Shown: one piece after another, positions 1-8,847 of the stretch
How positions within the stretch are numbered: position 1 is the stretch's first letter
Layout: every line of letters begins with the position of its first letter
Source of the DNA: Paenibacillus sp. SYP-B4298
GTDB taxonomy: Bacteria; Bacillota; Bacilli; Paenibacillales; Paenibacillaceae
Reading direction: 5' to 3'
DNA length: 64,000 nucleotides
Assembly: GCF_027627475.1 (NCBI RefSeq)
Contig: NZ_CP115484.1
Span: forward strand, 5,092,501 to 5,156,500
Position numbers and translations under genes: made by a program
Notes under the pieces: generated by a model
The model's database searches: none
Seen by the model: the letters and a program-made list of their open reading frames with translations, nothing else
What the model was told of the DNA's origin: nothing

Positions 1-604
1 AGAAAAATCCCGACCACCCGCCAGCGAAGAAGCCGCCATGCTGCCATAGGTTCGATAATCCGATCGCCTCTCCCCCGTTGCCGATGCCGAAGAATACCAG
101 ACCAAGTCCTGCAGCAATCATCAGAATGATCGTCACAATCTTGATCATGGCGAACCAGAACTCGAACTCGCCGAAGGACTTGACCGAGAACAGATTCGCC
201 GCACCCAGGATCACCATCGCGATGATTCCGGGTATCCACCCTGGCAGGTTCGGGAACCAGTATTTCATATACGCCCCGACAGCTATAATCTCCGCCATGC
301 CGACGATGACCCATTGAAACCAGTTGCTCCAGGCTGTGGTGTATCCCGCCAGAGGATGAATATATTTATAGCCGAAGGTGGCAAATGACCCCGTGCTCGG
401 CTCTACGTATAGCATCTCCCCCATGGCTCGCATAATAAAGAAAATAAATATGCCTACAATCGCATACGCGAGCATAACGGACGGGCCTGTCCACTTAATT
501 GTGCTGGCTGATCCCATGAATAATCCGACGCCAATCGTGCCGCCCAGCGCAATCATCTGAATATGCCGCGCCTCAAGCCCTCTTTTTAACTCCTTGTTCT
601 CCAT
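1..604 (-). CDS. Amino acid permease (APC superfamily), partial
   Basis: The 5' part of a membrane amino acid/polyamine permease of the APC superfamily; the 3' part lies beyond the left edge. About 201 residues are visible. The N-terminus reads [20 protein letters not shown] followed by [13 protein letters not shown], the characteristic first helix of AAT-type permeases that forms part of the substrate site. Several further hydrophobic helices follow. The ATG at 602-604 is preceded by a good AGAGGAG site. A promoter for this strand lies at 692-720. It is divergent from the ribose operon. The substrate (for example a cationic or neutral amino acid) cannot be told from this fragment. Confidence 0.9.
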   Translation of the reverse strand, partial: MENKELKRGLEARHIQMIALGGTIGVGLFMGSASTIKWTGPSVMLAYAIVGIFIFFIMRAMGEMLYVEPSTGSFATFGYKYIHPLAGYTTAWSNWFQWVIVGMAEIIAVGAYMKYWFPNLPGWIPGIIAMVILGAANLFSVKSFGEFEFWFAMIKIVTIILMIAAGLGLVFFGIGNGGEAIGLSNLWQHGGFFAGGWSGFF

Positions 605-691
605 ACGAACTCCTCTTTCCATCTGCTGCTTTAAGCTGCATTCATAGATAACTGCATGAGCTGTGGCATGGCCTGCACGCCGACGAAACAT

Positions 692-720
692 ATTGTAAGC
701 TTTTTTGCTGATGAAAACAA
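692..720 (-). promoter_or_regulatory. Sigma-A promoter of the amino acid permease
   Basis: Read on the minus strand: -35 TTGTTT (715-720), 17-bp spacer, -10 TACAAT (692-697). It faces the permease start at 604, leaving a leader of roughly 80 nt. Called by consensus only. Confidence 0.5.
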
Positions 721-784
721 TTATATTAAATTTGCATCAGAAATTTACAATTGAGGAGACAACCTTATCTCCCCACATTCGCTA

Positions 785-813
785 TTGACAATTGCTATAG
801 CTCGCTTTAGAAT
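785..813 (+). promoter_or_regulatory. Ribose operon promoter
   Basis: Near-perfect sigma-A promoter: -35 TTGACA (785-790), 17-bp spacer, -10 TAGAAT (808-813). Transcription should start near 820, directly in front of the operator at 828-841 and 50 nt before the rbsK start. Confidence 0.8.
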
Positions 814-827
814 AGGGTACATCAATG

Positions 828-841
828 TGGAACCGATTACA
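828..841 (+). promoter_or_regulatory. LacI/CcpA-type operator (cre-like) of the rbs operon
   Basis: TGGAACCGATTACA matches the cre consensus TGWAANCGNTNWCA at all positions but one and is also a typical LacI-family half-site pair. It lies just downstream of the predicted transcription start, a roadblock position. It may be bound by CcpA, by the LacI-type regulator encoded at 5947-6930, or by both; the sequence alone does not separate these. Confidence 0.6.
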
Positions 842-872
842 CATTGTCACTCCGATAACAGAGGTGAAGGAA

Positions 873-1784
873 ATGAGCACAGCGAAGATTACTGTAATTG
901 GAAGCTTGAATATAGATATGGTCACGGAAACAACCGTTGTACCGGAGCAAGGCGAGACGATAATTGGTAGCGGTTTCTCAAGCTTTACAGGTGGAAAAGG
1001 GGCGAATCAGGCTGTAGCCTGCGCACGCCTTGGCGCACAGGTAACGATGATCGGATGTGTTGGCGAGGACGCCATGGCCATGCAGCTTAGAGAAGCACTT
1101 GGGCGCGAGGGCATCGATATGCGTCATGTGAAAACGGTTCCTCATCAGTCGACCGGCATTGCGGCCATTACCGTCTGCGACAGCGATAACCGCATCATCG
1201 TCGTACCCGGCGCTAATTACTGTCTGCTTCCTGAGGATGTGCTGGCGCTGGAGGACGTGATTGCAGCCTCCGACATCGTCATGCTGCAGCATGAGATTCC
1301 GCCGGCTACCGTAGAAGCAGCCATCCGGCTGGCGAACAAGCTCGGTGTGCGTGTCATCCTCAATCCCGCACCGGCTATGCGGCTGGATGATGAGCTGCTA
1401 AGACAGCTATACCTGATTACACCGAATGAATATGAGCTGGCGATCGTTACGGGCACCGAGCAGTTGGCGCAGACACAGGAGCAGCGGCTTGCCGCTTATC
1501 CGCATCCGATCGTGATGACGGCTGGAAGCAACGGCGCCTATTACCGATCCGATGAGACCGGGACAGGGCATGTTCCGGGGCACAAGGTGGAGGCGGTTGA
1601 CACCACAGGCGCGGGAGATACCTTCAATGGCGCACTTGCCGTCAGACTTAGCGAAGGCGCTGCGCTGGCTGAAGCAGTAGCGTTCGCAGTCGCAGCCAGC
1701 GCACTGTCGGTTACGAAGCTGGGCGCGCAGAGCGGGATGCCACTGCGCCACGAGGTTGAGGCATTTTTACTGGGGGCGCAATAA
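873..1784 (+). CDS. rbsK: Ribokinase
   Basis: Phosphorylates D-ribose to ribose 5-phosphate with ATP in the cytoplasm, the committed step of ribose use. PfkB-family sugar kinase of 303 residues. The N-terminal [12 protein letters not shown] strand, the [10 protein letters not shown] substrate loop and the C-terminal [11 protein letters not shown] anion-hole/catalytic motif are all present. The ATG at 873 is chosen because it has the GAGGTG site at the right distance and gives the usual family N-terminus. An in-frame ATG at 825 overlaps the operator and lies only a few bases after the predicted transcript start. First gene of the rbs operon, 23 bp before rbsD. Confidence 0.95.
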   Translation: MSTAKITVIGSLNIDMVTETTVVPEQGETIIGSGFSSFTGGKGANQAVACARLGAQVTMIGCVGEDAMAMQLREALGREGIDMRHVKTVPHQSTGIAAITVCDSDNRIIVVPGANYCLLPEDVLALEDVIAASDIVMLQHEIPPATVEAAIRLANKLGVRVILNPAPAMRLDDELLRQLYLITPNEYELAIVTGTEQLAQTQEQRLAAYPHPIVMTAGSNGAYYRSDETGTGHVPGHKVEAVDTTGAGDTFNGALAVRLSEGAALAEAVAFAVAASALSVTKLGAQSGMPLRHEVEAFLLGAQ

Positions 1785-1807
1785 TATTTAGGCGAGAGGG
1801 TAAGGAA

Positions 1808-2206
1808 ATGAAAAAAGCAGGCATACTAAACAGTCAGATTGCGGCCACACTGGCCAGGCTTGGACATACCGATACGATCGTCATTAGCGATTGCGGGCTG
1901 CCGATACCGGATTCTGTAAGGCGAATCGATCTGGCGCTAAGGCCGGGATTGCCGTCATTTATAGAGACACTGGAGGCCGTGCTCGCTGACATGGTGGTTG
2001 AAGGCGTGACCATCGCCAGCGAGATGGCGCAGCATAATCCTATGCTGAGGAAAGAGACGGACATGCTGCTAGGGGGCATCCCGATACAGGAGACGAGCCA
2101 CGAGCAGTTCAAGCAACTGACGCACACGGCCAAGGCGGTCATTCGCACGGGAGAAGCCACACCCTATGCCAATATCATCTTGCAGGCAGGCGTTATCTTC
2201 GGATAA
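1808..2206 (+). CDS. rbsD: D-ribose pyranase
   Basis: Catalyses interconversion of beta-pyranose and furanose forms of ribose, supplying the furanose that ribokinase needs. It has 132 residues, the normal length for RbsD. The N-terminal [20 protein letters not shown] contains the conserved His20, and SDCGLPIP follows as in the family. Ends with the typical [12 protein letters not shown]. Lies between rbsK and rbsA in the same orientation, preceded by GAGAGGGTAAGG. Confidence 0.95.
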   Translation: MKKAGILNSQIAATLARLGHTDTIVISDCGLPIPDSVRRIDLALRPGLPSFIETLEAVLADMVVEGVTIASEMAQHNPMLRKETDMLLGGIPIQETSHEQFKQLTHTAKAVIRTGEATPYANIILQAGVIFG

Positions 2207-2227
2207 CCGGACGAAGGAGGAGCGCAG

Positions 2228-3730
2228 ATGGACTATATCGTTGAAATGAGCGGCATTCACAAATCCTTCTCCTCAGTACAAGTGCTGAAGGATGCCGCCT
2301 TCAGTCTGAAGCCGGGAGAGATTCATGCCCTCATGGGTGAGAATGGCGCTGGCAAGTCGACGCTGATGAAAATATTGACCGGCGTCTACAAGGCCGATGC
2401 CGGTACGGTCAAGGTCAAGGGGCGCGAGGTCGCCTTCGCCAATCCGACCGAGGCCGAGCAGAGCGGGGTTGCTATCATCCATCAGGAGCTGAACATTATT
2501 CCGAAGCTGACCGTAGCCGAGAACATGTTTCTTGGGCGGCAGCTCTCCTATGGTAGAACCGGCATTCTCCGCGACAAGGAGATGAAGCGCCGAACGAAGG
2601 AATATTTGCAGCGGCTGCATGTTGATCTGGACCCGGATGCGCCAGCGGACACGCTGTCAATCGGCCAGCAGCAGATGGTGGAGATCGCCAAGGCGCTGTC
2701 CAAGCAGGCCGAGGTGCTCATCATGGACGAGCCGACTGCCGCGCTGACCGACCGCGAGATTGAAGCGCTGTTCGGCATCATGGACAAGCTGCGCAGCGAG
2801 GGCGTCGGCATCGTCTACATCTCGCACCGGATGGAGGAAATCTTCCGCATGTGCGACCGCATCTCCGTGCTGCGGGACGGCTCCTTCCTCGGCACGGAGC
2901 AGATCGCAGACACGAATGTTGACCGTATCGTGCGCCTCATGGTAGGGCGCGAGATCGGCGACCGCTACCCGGAGCGCAGCACCAGCATCGGTGGGGAGCG
3001 GCTGCGGGTGGAAGGACTGGGCGATGGCAGGAAGCTGAAGGATGTCTCCTTCTCGGTACGCGCTGGCGAGATTGTCGGGATTGCCGGACTGATGGGCGCT
3101 GGACGTACAGAAATGATGCGGCTGCTGTTTGGCGCAGACAGGAAGAAGTCAGGCCGGGTCATCATCGACGGCCAGGAGGCTCGCATCAGCGATCCCGCAA
3201 GCGCTATCCAGGCCGGGATTGTACTGGTGACCGAGGATCGCAAGCACCAGGGACTTATACTGGATATGTCGGTGAGAGAGAATCTGGCGATTACCAATTA
3301 TGAGCAGATTGCGCGCTCTGGCGTCCTCTCGTCCGTCAAGGAGAACGAGCTGGCTGACCAGATGATTAAGCGCTTTAATATTCGGACACGAGATGCCGAG
3401 CAGATCGTCAAATCATTGAGCGGCGGCAACCAGCAGAAGATTGCTATCGGCAAATGGCTCGGTAAGCTGCCCAAGGTGCTCATCATGGATGAACCGACCC
3501 GCGGCGTCGATGTCGGCGCGAAGAAGGAAATCTACAGCATGATGAATGAGCTGAGCGAGCAGGGCGTGGCCATCATTATGGTATCCTCGGATCTGCCCGA
3601 GGTGCTGGGAGTTAGTGACCGTGTCCTTGTCGTCCATGAGGGACGCATCTCTGCTGAGCTGGGCAAGGAGCAGATGACACAAGAGACAATTATGCATGCC
3701 GCGACAGGAGGAAGCCGCCATGGCCATTAA
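2228..3730 (+). CDS. rbsA: Ribose ABC transporter ATP-binding protein
   Basis: Double ATPase subunit energising ribose import (500 residues, two fused nucleotide-binding domains). Domain 1 has Walker A GENGAGKST, signature LSIGQQQ and Walker B VLIMDEPTAAL. Domain 2 has the degenerate P-loop GLMGAGRTE, signature LSGGNQQ and VLIMDEPTRGVDVG, the usual asymmetry of the RbsA/MglA/XylG class. ATG preceded by GAAGGAGGAGCGCAG. Its 3' end overlaps rbsC by 11 bp, pointing to translational coupling. Confidence 0.96.
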   Translation: MDYIVEMSGIHKSFSSVQVLKDAAFSLKPGEIHALMGENGAGKSTLMKILTGVYKADAGTVKVKGREVAFANPTEAEQSGVAIIHQELNIIPKLTVAENMFLGRQLSYGRTGILRDKEMKRRTKEYLQRLHVDLDPDAPADTLSIGQQQMVEIAKALSKQAEVLIMDEPTAALTDREIEALFGIMDKLRSEGVGIVYISHRMEEIFRMCDRISVLRDGSFLGTEQIADTNVDRIVRLMVGREIGDRYPERSTSIGGERLRVEGLGDGRKLKDVSFSVRAGEIVGIAGLMGAGRTEMMRLLFGADRKKSGRVIIDGQEARISDPASAIQAGIVLVTEDRKHQGLILDMSVRENLAITNYEQIARSGVLSSVKENELADQMIKRFNIRTRDAEQIVKSLSGGNQQKIAIGKWLGKLPKVLIMDEPTRGVDVGAKKEIYSMMNELSEQGVAIIMVSSDLPEVLGVSDRVLVVHEGRISAELGKEQMTQETIMHAATGGSRHGH

Positions 3731-4667
3731 GAACAGACAGCTCGCTTCGGCTTTGCAGAAGCTTGGTCCGCTCATTGGACTATGTATTATTATTCTCATT
3801 CTGATTATAGCCAGTCCGAACTTTTTAACCTTGACCAACATTCTCAACGTGTTTCGCCAAGTATCCATCAACGCGCTGATCGCATTCGGCATGACCTTCG
3901 TCATCCTGACAGGTGGCATTGATCTGTCTGTCGGGGCAACTCTGGCACTCTCCGGGGCGCTTACCGCCGGGATGATGGGCGCAGGCTTCGACCCGCTGAC
4001 GGCTGTCATCATCGGACTAGGCGCAGGCGCTGTGATGGGCGCGGTCAACGGTCTCCTCATTACGAAGACGAACATCGCTCCATTCATCGCCACTCTGGCG
4101 ACGATGACGATCTACCGGGGACTGGCGCTGGTCTACACCGACGGACGGCCGATTACCGGCTTCAACAGCGAGTTCTTCACTATGATCGGCGGAGGCTATG
4201 TCTTCGGCGTCCCGGTGCCCGTCATTATCATGCTCGTCTTGTTCGCTGTACTGTACTTCATCCTGCGCAAGACAACCTTTGGGCGCAATGTATACGCTAT
4301 CGGCGGCAACGAGGAGGCCTCTCGCCTCTCCGGTATTAAGACCGGACGCTTCAAAATCTATGTCTATACACTCACCGGCCTGCTGTCCGCACTGGCAGGC
4401 ATCATCCTGACGTCGAGGCTGAACTCGGCGCAGGCCAATGCAGGCACAGGATATGAGCTGGATGCCATCGCTGCGGTTGTGCTTGGCGGCACTAGTCTAT
4501 CCGGTGGACGAGGCTGGATCGTCGGCACCTTGGTCGGCGCCTTGATTATCGGCGTGCTGAACAACGGGCTGAACCTGATGGGCGTCTCCTCGTTCTATCA
4601 GCAGGTAGTCAAAGGGTTGGTTATTCTGCTCGCCGTCTTGCTGGATCGCAAGAAAGCAAGCAGCTAA
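3720..4667 (+). CDS. rbsC: Ribose ABC transporter permease
   Basis: Membrane channel subunit of the ribose importer, 315 residues with about 8-10 hydrophobic helices. Family motifs include FVILTGGIDLSVGA, TLATMTIYRGLA and GGTSLSGGRG near the C-terminus. The ATG at 3720 follows ACAGGAGG; an in-frame ATG 24 bp upstream lacks a site and would give a non-family extension. Begins inside the end of rbsA, as in many rbs operons. Confidence 0.95.
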   Translation: MAIKNRQLASALQKLGPLIGLCIIILILIIASPNFLTLTNILNVFRQVSINALIAFGMTFVILTGGIDLSVGATLALSGALTAGMMGAGFDPLTAVIIGLGAGAVMGAVNGLLITKTNIAPFIATLATMTIYRGLALVYTDGRPITGFNSEFFTMIGGGYVFGVPVPVIIMLVLFAVLYFILRKTTFGRNVYAIGGNEEASRLSGIKTGRFKIYVYTLTGLLSALAGIILTSRLNSAQANAGTGYELDAIAAVVLGGTSLSGGRGWIVGTLVGALIIGVLNNGLNLMGVSSFYQQVVKGLVILLAVLLDRKKASS

Positions 4668-4716
4668 TCATAAGCAATACGATTACTTCCATTCTACAGA
4701 AAAGGTGGTCATTCCC

Positions 4717-5664
4717 ATGAACAAAATGATGAAGCTTGCAGGTGTTGGCGTTATTGCCGCCATGATGTTGGCGGGCTGCTCCACAACTGCCCCTGGCAGC
4801 ACGCCGAAGAGCGAGGCTCCCGCTGCGGGCAACGCCCAGCAAAAAGAAGGCATTAAGATTGGATTAGCCATCTCCACCCAGAGCAACCCGTTCTTTGTGA
4901 CCTTGAAGGAAGGCGCGCAGCAGGCAGCAGCGGCAGGCACTGCCGAGCTCATCACTGTCGACGCACAGGATGATGCCGCCAAGCAGGCGTCCTCGATAGA
5001 GGATCTGATCCAGCAGAAGGTGGATGTCATCATCATCAACCCGACCGATTCATCCGCTGTCGTGCCGGCTGTGGAGTCCGCGAATGCCGCGGGCATTCCC
5101 GTCATTACAGTAGACCGTACTTCGGATGGCGGTACGGTCGCCAGCCACATCGCCTCTGACAATAAGGCAGGCGGCGCGCTGGCCGCCCAATACATCGCCG
5201 AGCAGCTTGGCGGCAGCGGCAATGTTGTCGAGCTGGAGGGTATCCCAGGCTCGTCGGCTGCCCGCGAACGTGGCGCAGGCTTTAATGAAGAGATCGCCAA
5301 GTCGTCCGGCATTCAGATCGTAGCCAAGCAGCCAGCCGATTTCGACCGGGCCAAGGGTCTGACCGTCATGGAGAATATTCTGCAGGGCAACAAGGATATT
5401 CGTGCCGTCTTCGCCCACAATGATGAGATGGCACTCGGCGCGCTGAAGGCGATTGAGGCAGCGGGGCTGAAGGACATCATCGTCGTCGGCTTTGATGCTA
5501 CGGACGATGCTGTCAAGGAAGTGAATGCAGGAGCGATGAGTGCCACGGTCGCGCAGAAGCCTGAACAAATGGGTGTGCTCGCCGTACAAACCGCGATTAA
5601 GCTCGCCAAAGGCGAGAGCGTCGAGGCCTCCATTCCTGTCGAGCTGGAGCTGATCAGCAAATAA
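4717..5664 (+). CDS. rbsB: Ribose-binding lipoprotein
   Basis: Substrate-binding component of the ribose importer, tethered outside the membrane. It has 315 residues with a lipoprotein signal MNKMMKLAGVGVIAAMMLAGC, lipobox LAGC, lipidated Cys21. The mature part is a type-1 periplasmic-binding fold with SNPFFVTLKEGA, NPTDSSAVVPAV, TVDRTSDGG and the sugar-contact segment AHNDEMALGA. The ATG at 4717 is chosen because AGGTGG sits 8 bp upstream; a GTG at 4705 overlaps that site. Last gene of the operon, followed by repeat copy A and a terminator. Confidence 0.95.
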   Translation: MNKMMKLAGVGVIAAMMLAGCSTTAPGSTPKSEAPAAGNAQQKEGIKIGLAISTQSNPFFVTLKEGAQQAAAAGTAELITVDAQDDAAKQASSIEDLIQQKVDVIIINPTDSSAVVPAVESANAAGIPVITVDRTSDGGTVASHIASDNKAGGALAAQYIAEQLGGSGNVVELEGIPGSSAARERGAGFNEEIAKSSGIQIVAKQPADFDRAKGLTVMENILQGNKDIRAVFAHNDEMALGALKAIEAAGLKDIIVVGFDATDDAVKEVNAGAMSATVAQKPEQMGVLAVQTAIKLAKGESVEASIPVELELISK

Positions 5665-5732
5665 GCGCAGACGGCTATCGCCGTCCTTGAAGGGCAAAGC
5701 TTTATTTCGCTTATACGTAGAGATAGAACACC
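5663..5732 (+). repeat. Dispersed intergenic repeat, copy A
   Basis: Starts inside the rbsB stop region with AAGC, then ACGGCTATCGCCGTCCTTGA, then AAGCTTTA and TTCGCTTATA. The same order of blocks occurs at 10172-10236 and 24562-24624, with shorter copies at 8848-8869 and 38783-38802. It can form a hairpin ACGGC-loop-GCCGT. Confidence 0.7.
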
Positions 5733-5776
5733 TGTATGAGCACGAAAACGAACCGTTTCTATCTGTCCAGGTCATC

Positions 5777-5804
5777 ACGGGGCGTCCAGCGCCCCGTCTT
5801 TTTT
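5777..5804 (+). terminator. Intrinsic terminator of the rbs operon
   Basis: Perfect 8-bp GC-rich stem (ACGGGGCG 5777-5784 with CGCCCCGT 5790-5797), 5-nt loop, then CTTTTTT. Separates rbsKDACB from the downstream LacI-type regulator. Confidence 0.9.
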
Positions 5805-5946
5805 GCACCCCGAGGTCGTGCGGAGAAGATCAGCAGCCTTCCAAGCTCTTACTTGTGCCCTGTGAGAGATGGACGTAATATAGAAGCAATGATGCTGCTC
5901 GTGCGAAGCGGCTTGAAGACTTGAATGTGAAAGGAAAGAGCCAGAT

Positions 5947-6930
5947 ATGACAACAATTCGAGATGTCAGCAAGCTGGCTGGCGTATCCGTGGCTACGGTA
6001 TCGCGATTGCTGAACCAGAGCGGCTATGTGAGCAAGGAGGCGGAGATTGCCATTATGGCGGCCGTGGAGAAGCTCAATTACAAGCCGAACACGATTGCCC
6101 GCAGTCTGGCAGGCAAGAAGACAGCCGCTGTTGCCCTGATGGTGCCAGACATCCTGAACCCGTTCTTCCCCGAGATTGCTCGGGCGGCAGAGGATGAAGC
6201 GGCAGCGCGGGGATACACACTGGTGCTATGCAATACCGACAACAATCCCGACAAGGAAAAAATGTATATTGAAGCGCTCATCAACAAGCAGATCGATGGC
6301 ATAATCATCTCCTCTTACACGATCTCGCCGGAGCAGATTGTCGCCTTGCAGAATCGCTCGATCCCGATTGTAGCGATCGACAAGCATTATCCCGGTTATC
6401 CGATTCTGTCGGTAACCGCAGCCAACCGCACAGGCGGTCAACTGGCGGTGCGGCATCTACTCAAGAGCGGTTGCCGGAAGGTGGCCCATATCTGCGGCCC
6501 TACGCATGTTCATGCCGCACATGAGCGGGCGCTGGCCTACGAGGACATCTGCTCGAAGCAGCCCTGGTATACGCCGAGCCTGACCGCCTTCGGACACTTC
6601 AATGTAGAGGGCGGCTATAGAGCCATGCACGAGCTATACCGCCAGCACCCGGATGTGGATGGGGTATTCGCAGGCAATGATCTGATGGCGGCAGGCGCGC
6701 TCAAGGCACTGCATGAGTTGGACGTGGAGGTGCCGGGGCGGGTACGGCTGATCGGCTTCGACGGCATTCGGATGGACATGGTGTATCCTGAGCTGTCGAC
6801 CGTCTCCCAGCAGATCTATTCGATTGGCAAGACAGCGATGGACTACCTCATCCGCCAGATCAACAATGAACCGATCGAGCGCAAAAATTATGAGCTCGAG
6901 GTCGAGCTGCTCATTAAGTCGACGACCTGA
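5947..6930 (+). CDS. rbsR: LacI-family transcriptional regulator, probable ribose repressor
   Basis: DNA-binding repressor of 327 residues. N-terminal LacI helix-turn-helix at residues 1-50 (TTIRDVSKLAGVSVATVSR, then KPNTIARSLAGKKT hinge), followed by a periplasmic-binding-like sugar sensor domain (VPDILNPFFPEIARAAED, GVFAGNDLMAAGALKAL, GFDGIRMD). It lies immediately downstream of the ribose operon but behind a terminator, whereas in Bacillus subtilis rbsR is first in the operon. A role as ribose repressor acting on 828-841 is inferred from context. The ligand is not proven by sequence. Confidence 0.85.
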   Translation: MTTIRDVSKLAGVSVATVSRLLNQSGYVSKEAEIAIMAAVEKLNYKPNTIARSLAGKKTAAVALMVPDILNPFFPEIARAAEDEAAARGYTLVLCNTDNNPDKEKMYIEALINKQIDGIIISSYTISPEQIVALQNRSIPIVAIDKHYPGYPILSVTAANRTGGQLAVRHLLKSGCRKVAHICGPTHVHAAHERALAYEDICSKQPWYTPSLTAFGHFNVEGGYRAMHELYRQHPDVDGVFAGNDLMAAGALKALHELDVEVPGRVRLIGFDGIRMDMVYPELSTVSQQIYSIGKTAMDYLIRQINNEPIERKNYELEVELLIKSTT

Positions 6931-6967
6931 CACCTAGTGACCTCGAGTCTCACCCCGACAGTAAGAC

Positions 6968-6991
6968 AGTCCTGTCCTCCTGAACAGGACT
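6968..6991 (+). terminator. Hairpin after the LacI-type regulator
   Basis: AGTCCTGT (6968-6975) pairs perfectly with ACAGGACT (6984-6991) across an 8-nt loop. It is followed by CCCCCTTCTT rather than a clean T-run, so termination efficiency is uncertain. The rest of 6992-7240 shows no supported gene. Confidence 0.45.
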
Positions 6992-7257
6992 CCCCCTTCT
7001 TGCCTGATAACGATGCTGACGCTATCTGCGGGGCGTATTCTGCCTTGACATGCGCTGTATTCACACGGCAATAATGACTATCCTACAGGCTTCCTGGGAT
7101 TCGTCATTATATTAGGAAAGCTGCAATCGTTCCATCGCTTCAACTTCTAATCAAATTTCAGAACCCTTACTTTTATATTTCGGAATGATGCCAAAGGACC
7201 ATTGAATAAATTCAATAATAAGTTATTATTGTGAATAAAATGTAAAGGGTCGATGTT

Positions 7258-7389
7258 ATGGGAATCATTATTATCGTACTTCTTTTGGTCAATCTTGCAG
7301 TATCCTTGTATATTAATTCTAAAATTCCACCCAAGGATTATATTAATGAAGCCTTGGAAAGAGATAAGAGAAATAAAGACAAGGCATAG
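7258..7389 (+). CDS. Small single-span membrane protein (43 aa)
   Basis: A 43-residue open frame with a strong AAAGGG site 8 bp before the ATG. The N-terminus MGIIIIVLLLVNLAVSLYIN is one hydrophobic helix; the C-terminal half is charged (ALERDKRNKDKA), a tail typical of bitopic small proteins. No family recognised. A competing ATG at 7253 in another frame sits only 3 bp from the site and gives a non-protein-like sequence. A perfect 9-bp hairpin follows at 7419-7446. AT-rich relative to its neighbours. Function unknown. Confidence 0.6.
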   Translation: MGIIIIVLLLVNLAVSLYINSKIPPKDYINEALERDKRNKDKA

Positions 7390-7418
7390 AAGCGTGCGCG
7401 GAATGTCCCATTCCTTCG

Positions 7419-7446
7419 GCGTTGCGCCTATTAGCGCAACGCTTTT
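7419..7446 (+). terminator. Terminator of the 43-aa gene, overlapping the ALDH 3' end
   Basis: GCGTTGCGC (7419-7427) and GCGCAACGC (7434-7442) form a perfect 9-bp stem with a 6-nt loop and TTTT after it on the plus strand. The right arm overlaps the last codons of the convergent aldehyde dehydrogenase gene. Confidence 0.65.
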
Positions 7447-8822
7447 CGAATCCATTTCACTTTATCTCCGTAGGGCGGGAATATCAATTTAATATTGACC
7501 TTCGTACTCTTGGCCACAATGCTCTTGGTATGAGAGAACAGCTCGAAGCTATATTGGCCATGATAGGCGCCAATCCCGGCATTGCCCACCCCGCCGAACG
7601 GCAGGTTATGATTCGCAACATGCGTGATCGTATCATTAATGCAGCCACCGCCGAATGATACACGCTCCAGCACCTCATTCTGAACCTGCTTCTCCTCGGC
7701 AAATACATACAGAGCCAGCGGCTTCGGACGGCTGTTGATCATTCGAATCGCTTCATCCAGTCGTTCATACGCCAGTACAGGTAGAATCGGGCCAAAGATC
7801 TCATCTTGCATGGCTGCGTTCGACCAGGATTCAGCAGCGAGCAATGTCGGCTCTATATACAGATCCGCCCGATCGCTGCGTCCGCCGTAGACAACATGTC
7901 CCCGGTCAGCTTCCAATATAGCGGCCAAACGGTCGAATTGCCGTTCGTTAACGATACGCCCATAGTCCCCGCTCTTGCTCGCATCCGCACCGTAGAAGCT
8001 GACGATCGCCGCCTTGAGCTCCTCCATCAGTTCTTCCCGAATCTCCTGATGAGCCAGCACGTAGTCCGGGGCAATGCAGGTCTGCCCGGTATTGATCAGC
8101 TTGCCCCAGATGATCCGTCTGGCGGCAACCTCCAGGTTAGCCGTCTTGTCTACAATCACCGGACTTTTGCCACCCAGCTCCAGCGTGACGGGCACCAAAT
8201 TTTTCGCCGCGGCTTCCATAACGATCCGGCCGACAGGAACACTCCCCGTGAAGAAGATATAGTCGAACGGCGCGTGAATCAGCGCCGAGGTCGTCTCGCG
8301 CTCTCCCTCAATGACGCGGATATACGCAGGGTCGAAGGTCTCTTCGATCAGCTCGCGAACCACGGCGGCAACATGGGGCGTATGCTCCGACGGCTTGAGG
8401 ACAACACTATTGCCAGCAGCTATTGCTCCGATCATCGGTTCAATGAGCAACTGAAACGGATAATTGAACGGCCCAATGATAAGCACGGTGCCGTAGGGTT
8501 CCTTATAGAGATAGCTTCTGGTGAACAAATGATAGAACGGCGTCGCAACCTTCTTCGGCCGCGCCCACTTGCCCAGATGCTTGCGCATGTAGCGGATGCT
8601 CTGCAGCGTGTAGCCGATCTCCGTCGCATACGCTTCAAACTCACTCTTGCGCAAATCCTTGTACAACGCCTCCATTATCTTTTGCTCATGCCGCCTTATA
8701 CCCTCTGCCAGCTTATCGAGCTGCGTGGCCCTGAAGTCGATGCTGCGTGTATAGCCCGTGTCAAATTGGTCGCGATGCTCCTGCAGCAGTTGCTGCACCT
8801 GCTCGGTTGTCCATGGCTTCAT
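7431..8822 (-). CDS. Aldehyde dehydrogenase (ALDH family 3 type)
   Basis: NAD(P)-dependent oxidation of an aldehyde to the acid, 463 residues, the short ALDH3/YwdH-like class. The catalytic Cys is in NTGQTCIAPDY (C249) and the general-base Glu in TLELGGKSP (E215); FTGSVPVGRIV is the cofactor turn. ATG preceded by GAAGGAGGCAAGGAC. It lies 66 bp downstream of an ArsR-type regulator on the same strand, so it is probably co-transcribed and controlled by it. The natural aldehyde is unknown; class-3 enzymes often take medium-chain or aromatic aldehydes. Confidence 0.93.
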   Translation of the reverse strand: MKPWTTEQVQQLLQEHRDQFDTGYTRSIDFRATQLDKLAEGIRRHEQKIMEALYKDLRKSEFEAYATEIGYTLQSIRYMRKHLGKWARPKKVATPFYHLFTRSYLYKEPYGTVLIIGPFNYPFQLLIEPMIGAIAAGNSVVLKPSEHTPHVAAVVRELIEETFDPAYIRVIEGERETTSALIHAPFDYIFFTGSVPVGRIVMEAAAKNLVPVTLELGGKSPVIVDKTANLEVAARRIIWGKLINTGQTCIAPDYVLAHQEIREELMEELKAAIVSFYGADASKSGDYGRIVNERQFDRLAAILEADRGHVVYGGRSDRADLYIEPTLLAAESWSNAAMQDEIFGPILPVLAYERLDEAIRMINSRPKPLALYVFAEEKQVQNEVLERVSFGGGCINDTITHVANHNLPFGGVGNAGIGAYHGQYSFELFSHTKSIVAKSTKVNIKLIFPPYGDKVKWIRKALR

Positions 8823-8847
8823 GTCCTTGCCTCCTTCATTTCATTGG

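Noticed and set aside
825-872. Longer N-terminus for ribokinase from an ATG at 825
   Set aside because: It overlaps the operator, lies about 5 bp from the predicted transcript start, has no ribosome site and adds 16 non-family residues.
7147-7455. 102-residue minus-strand frame beside the 43-aa gene
   Set aside because: Covers the 43-aa gene and its terminator in antisense; unlikely composition, and no ribosome site.
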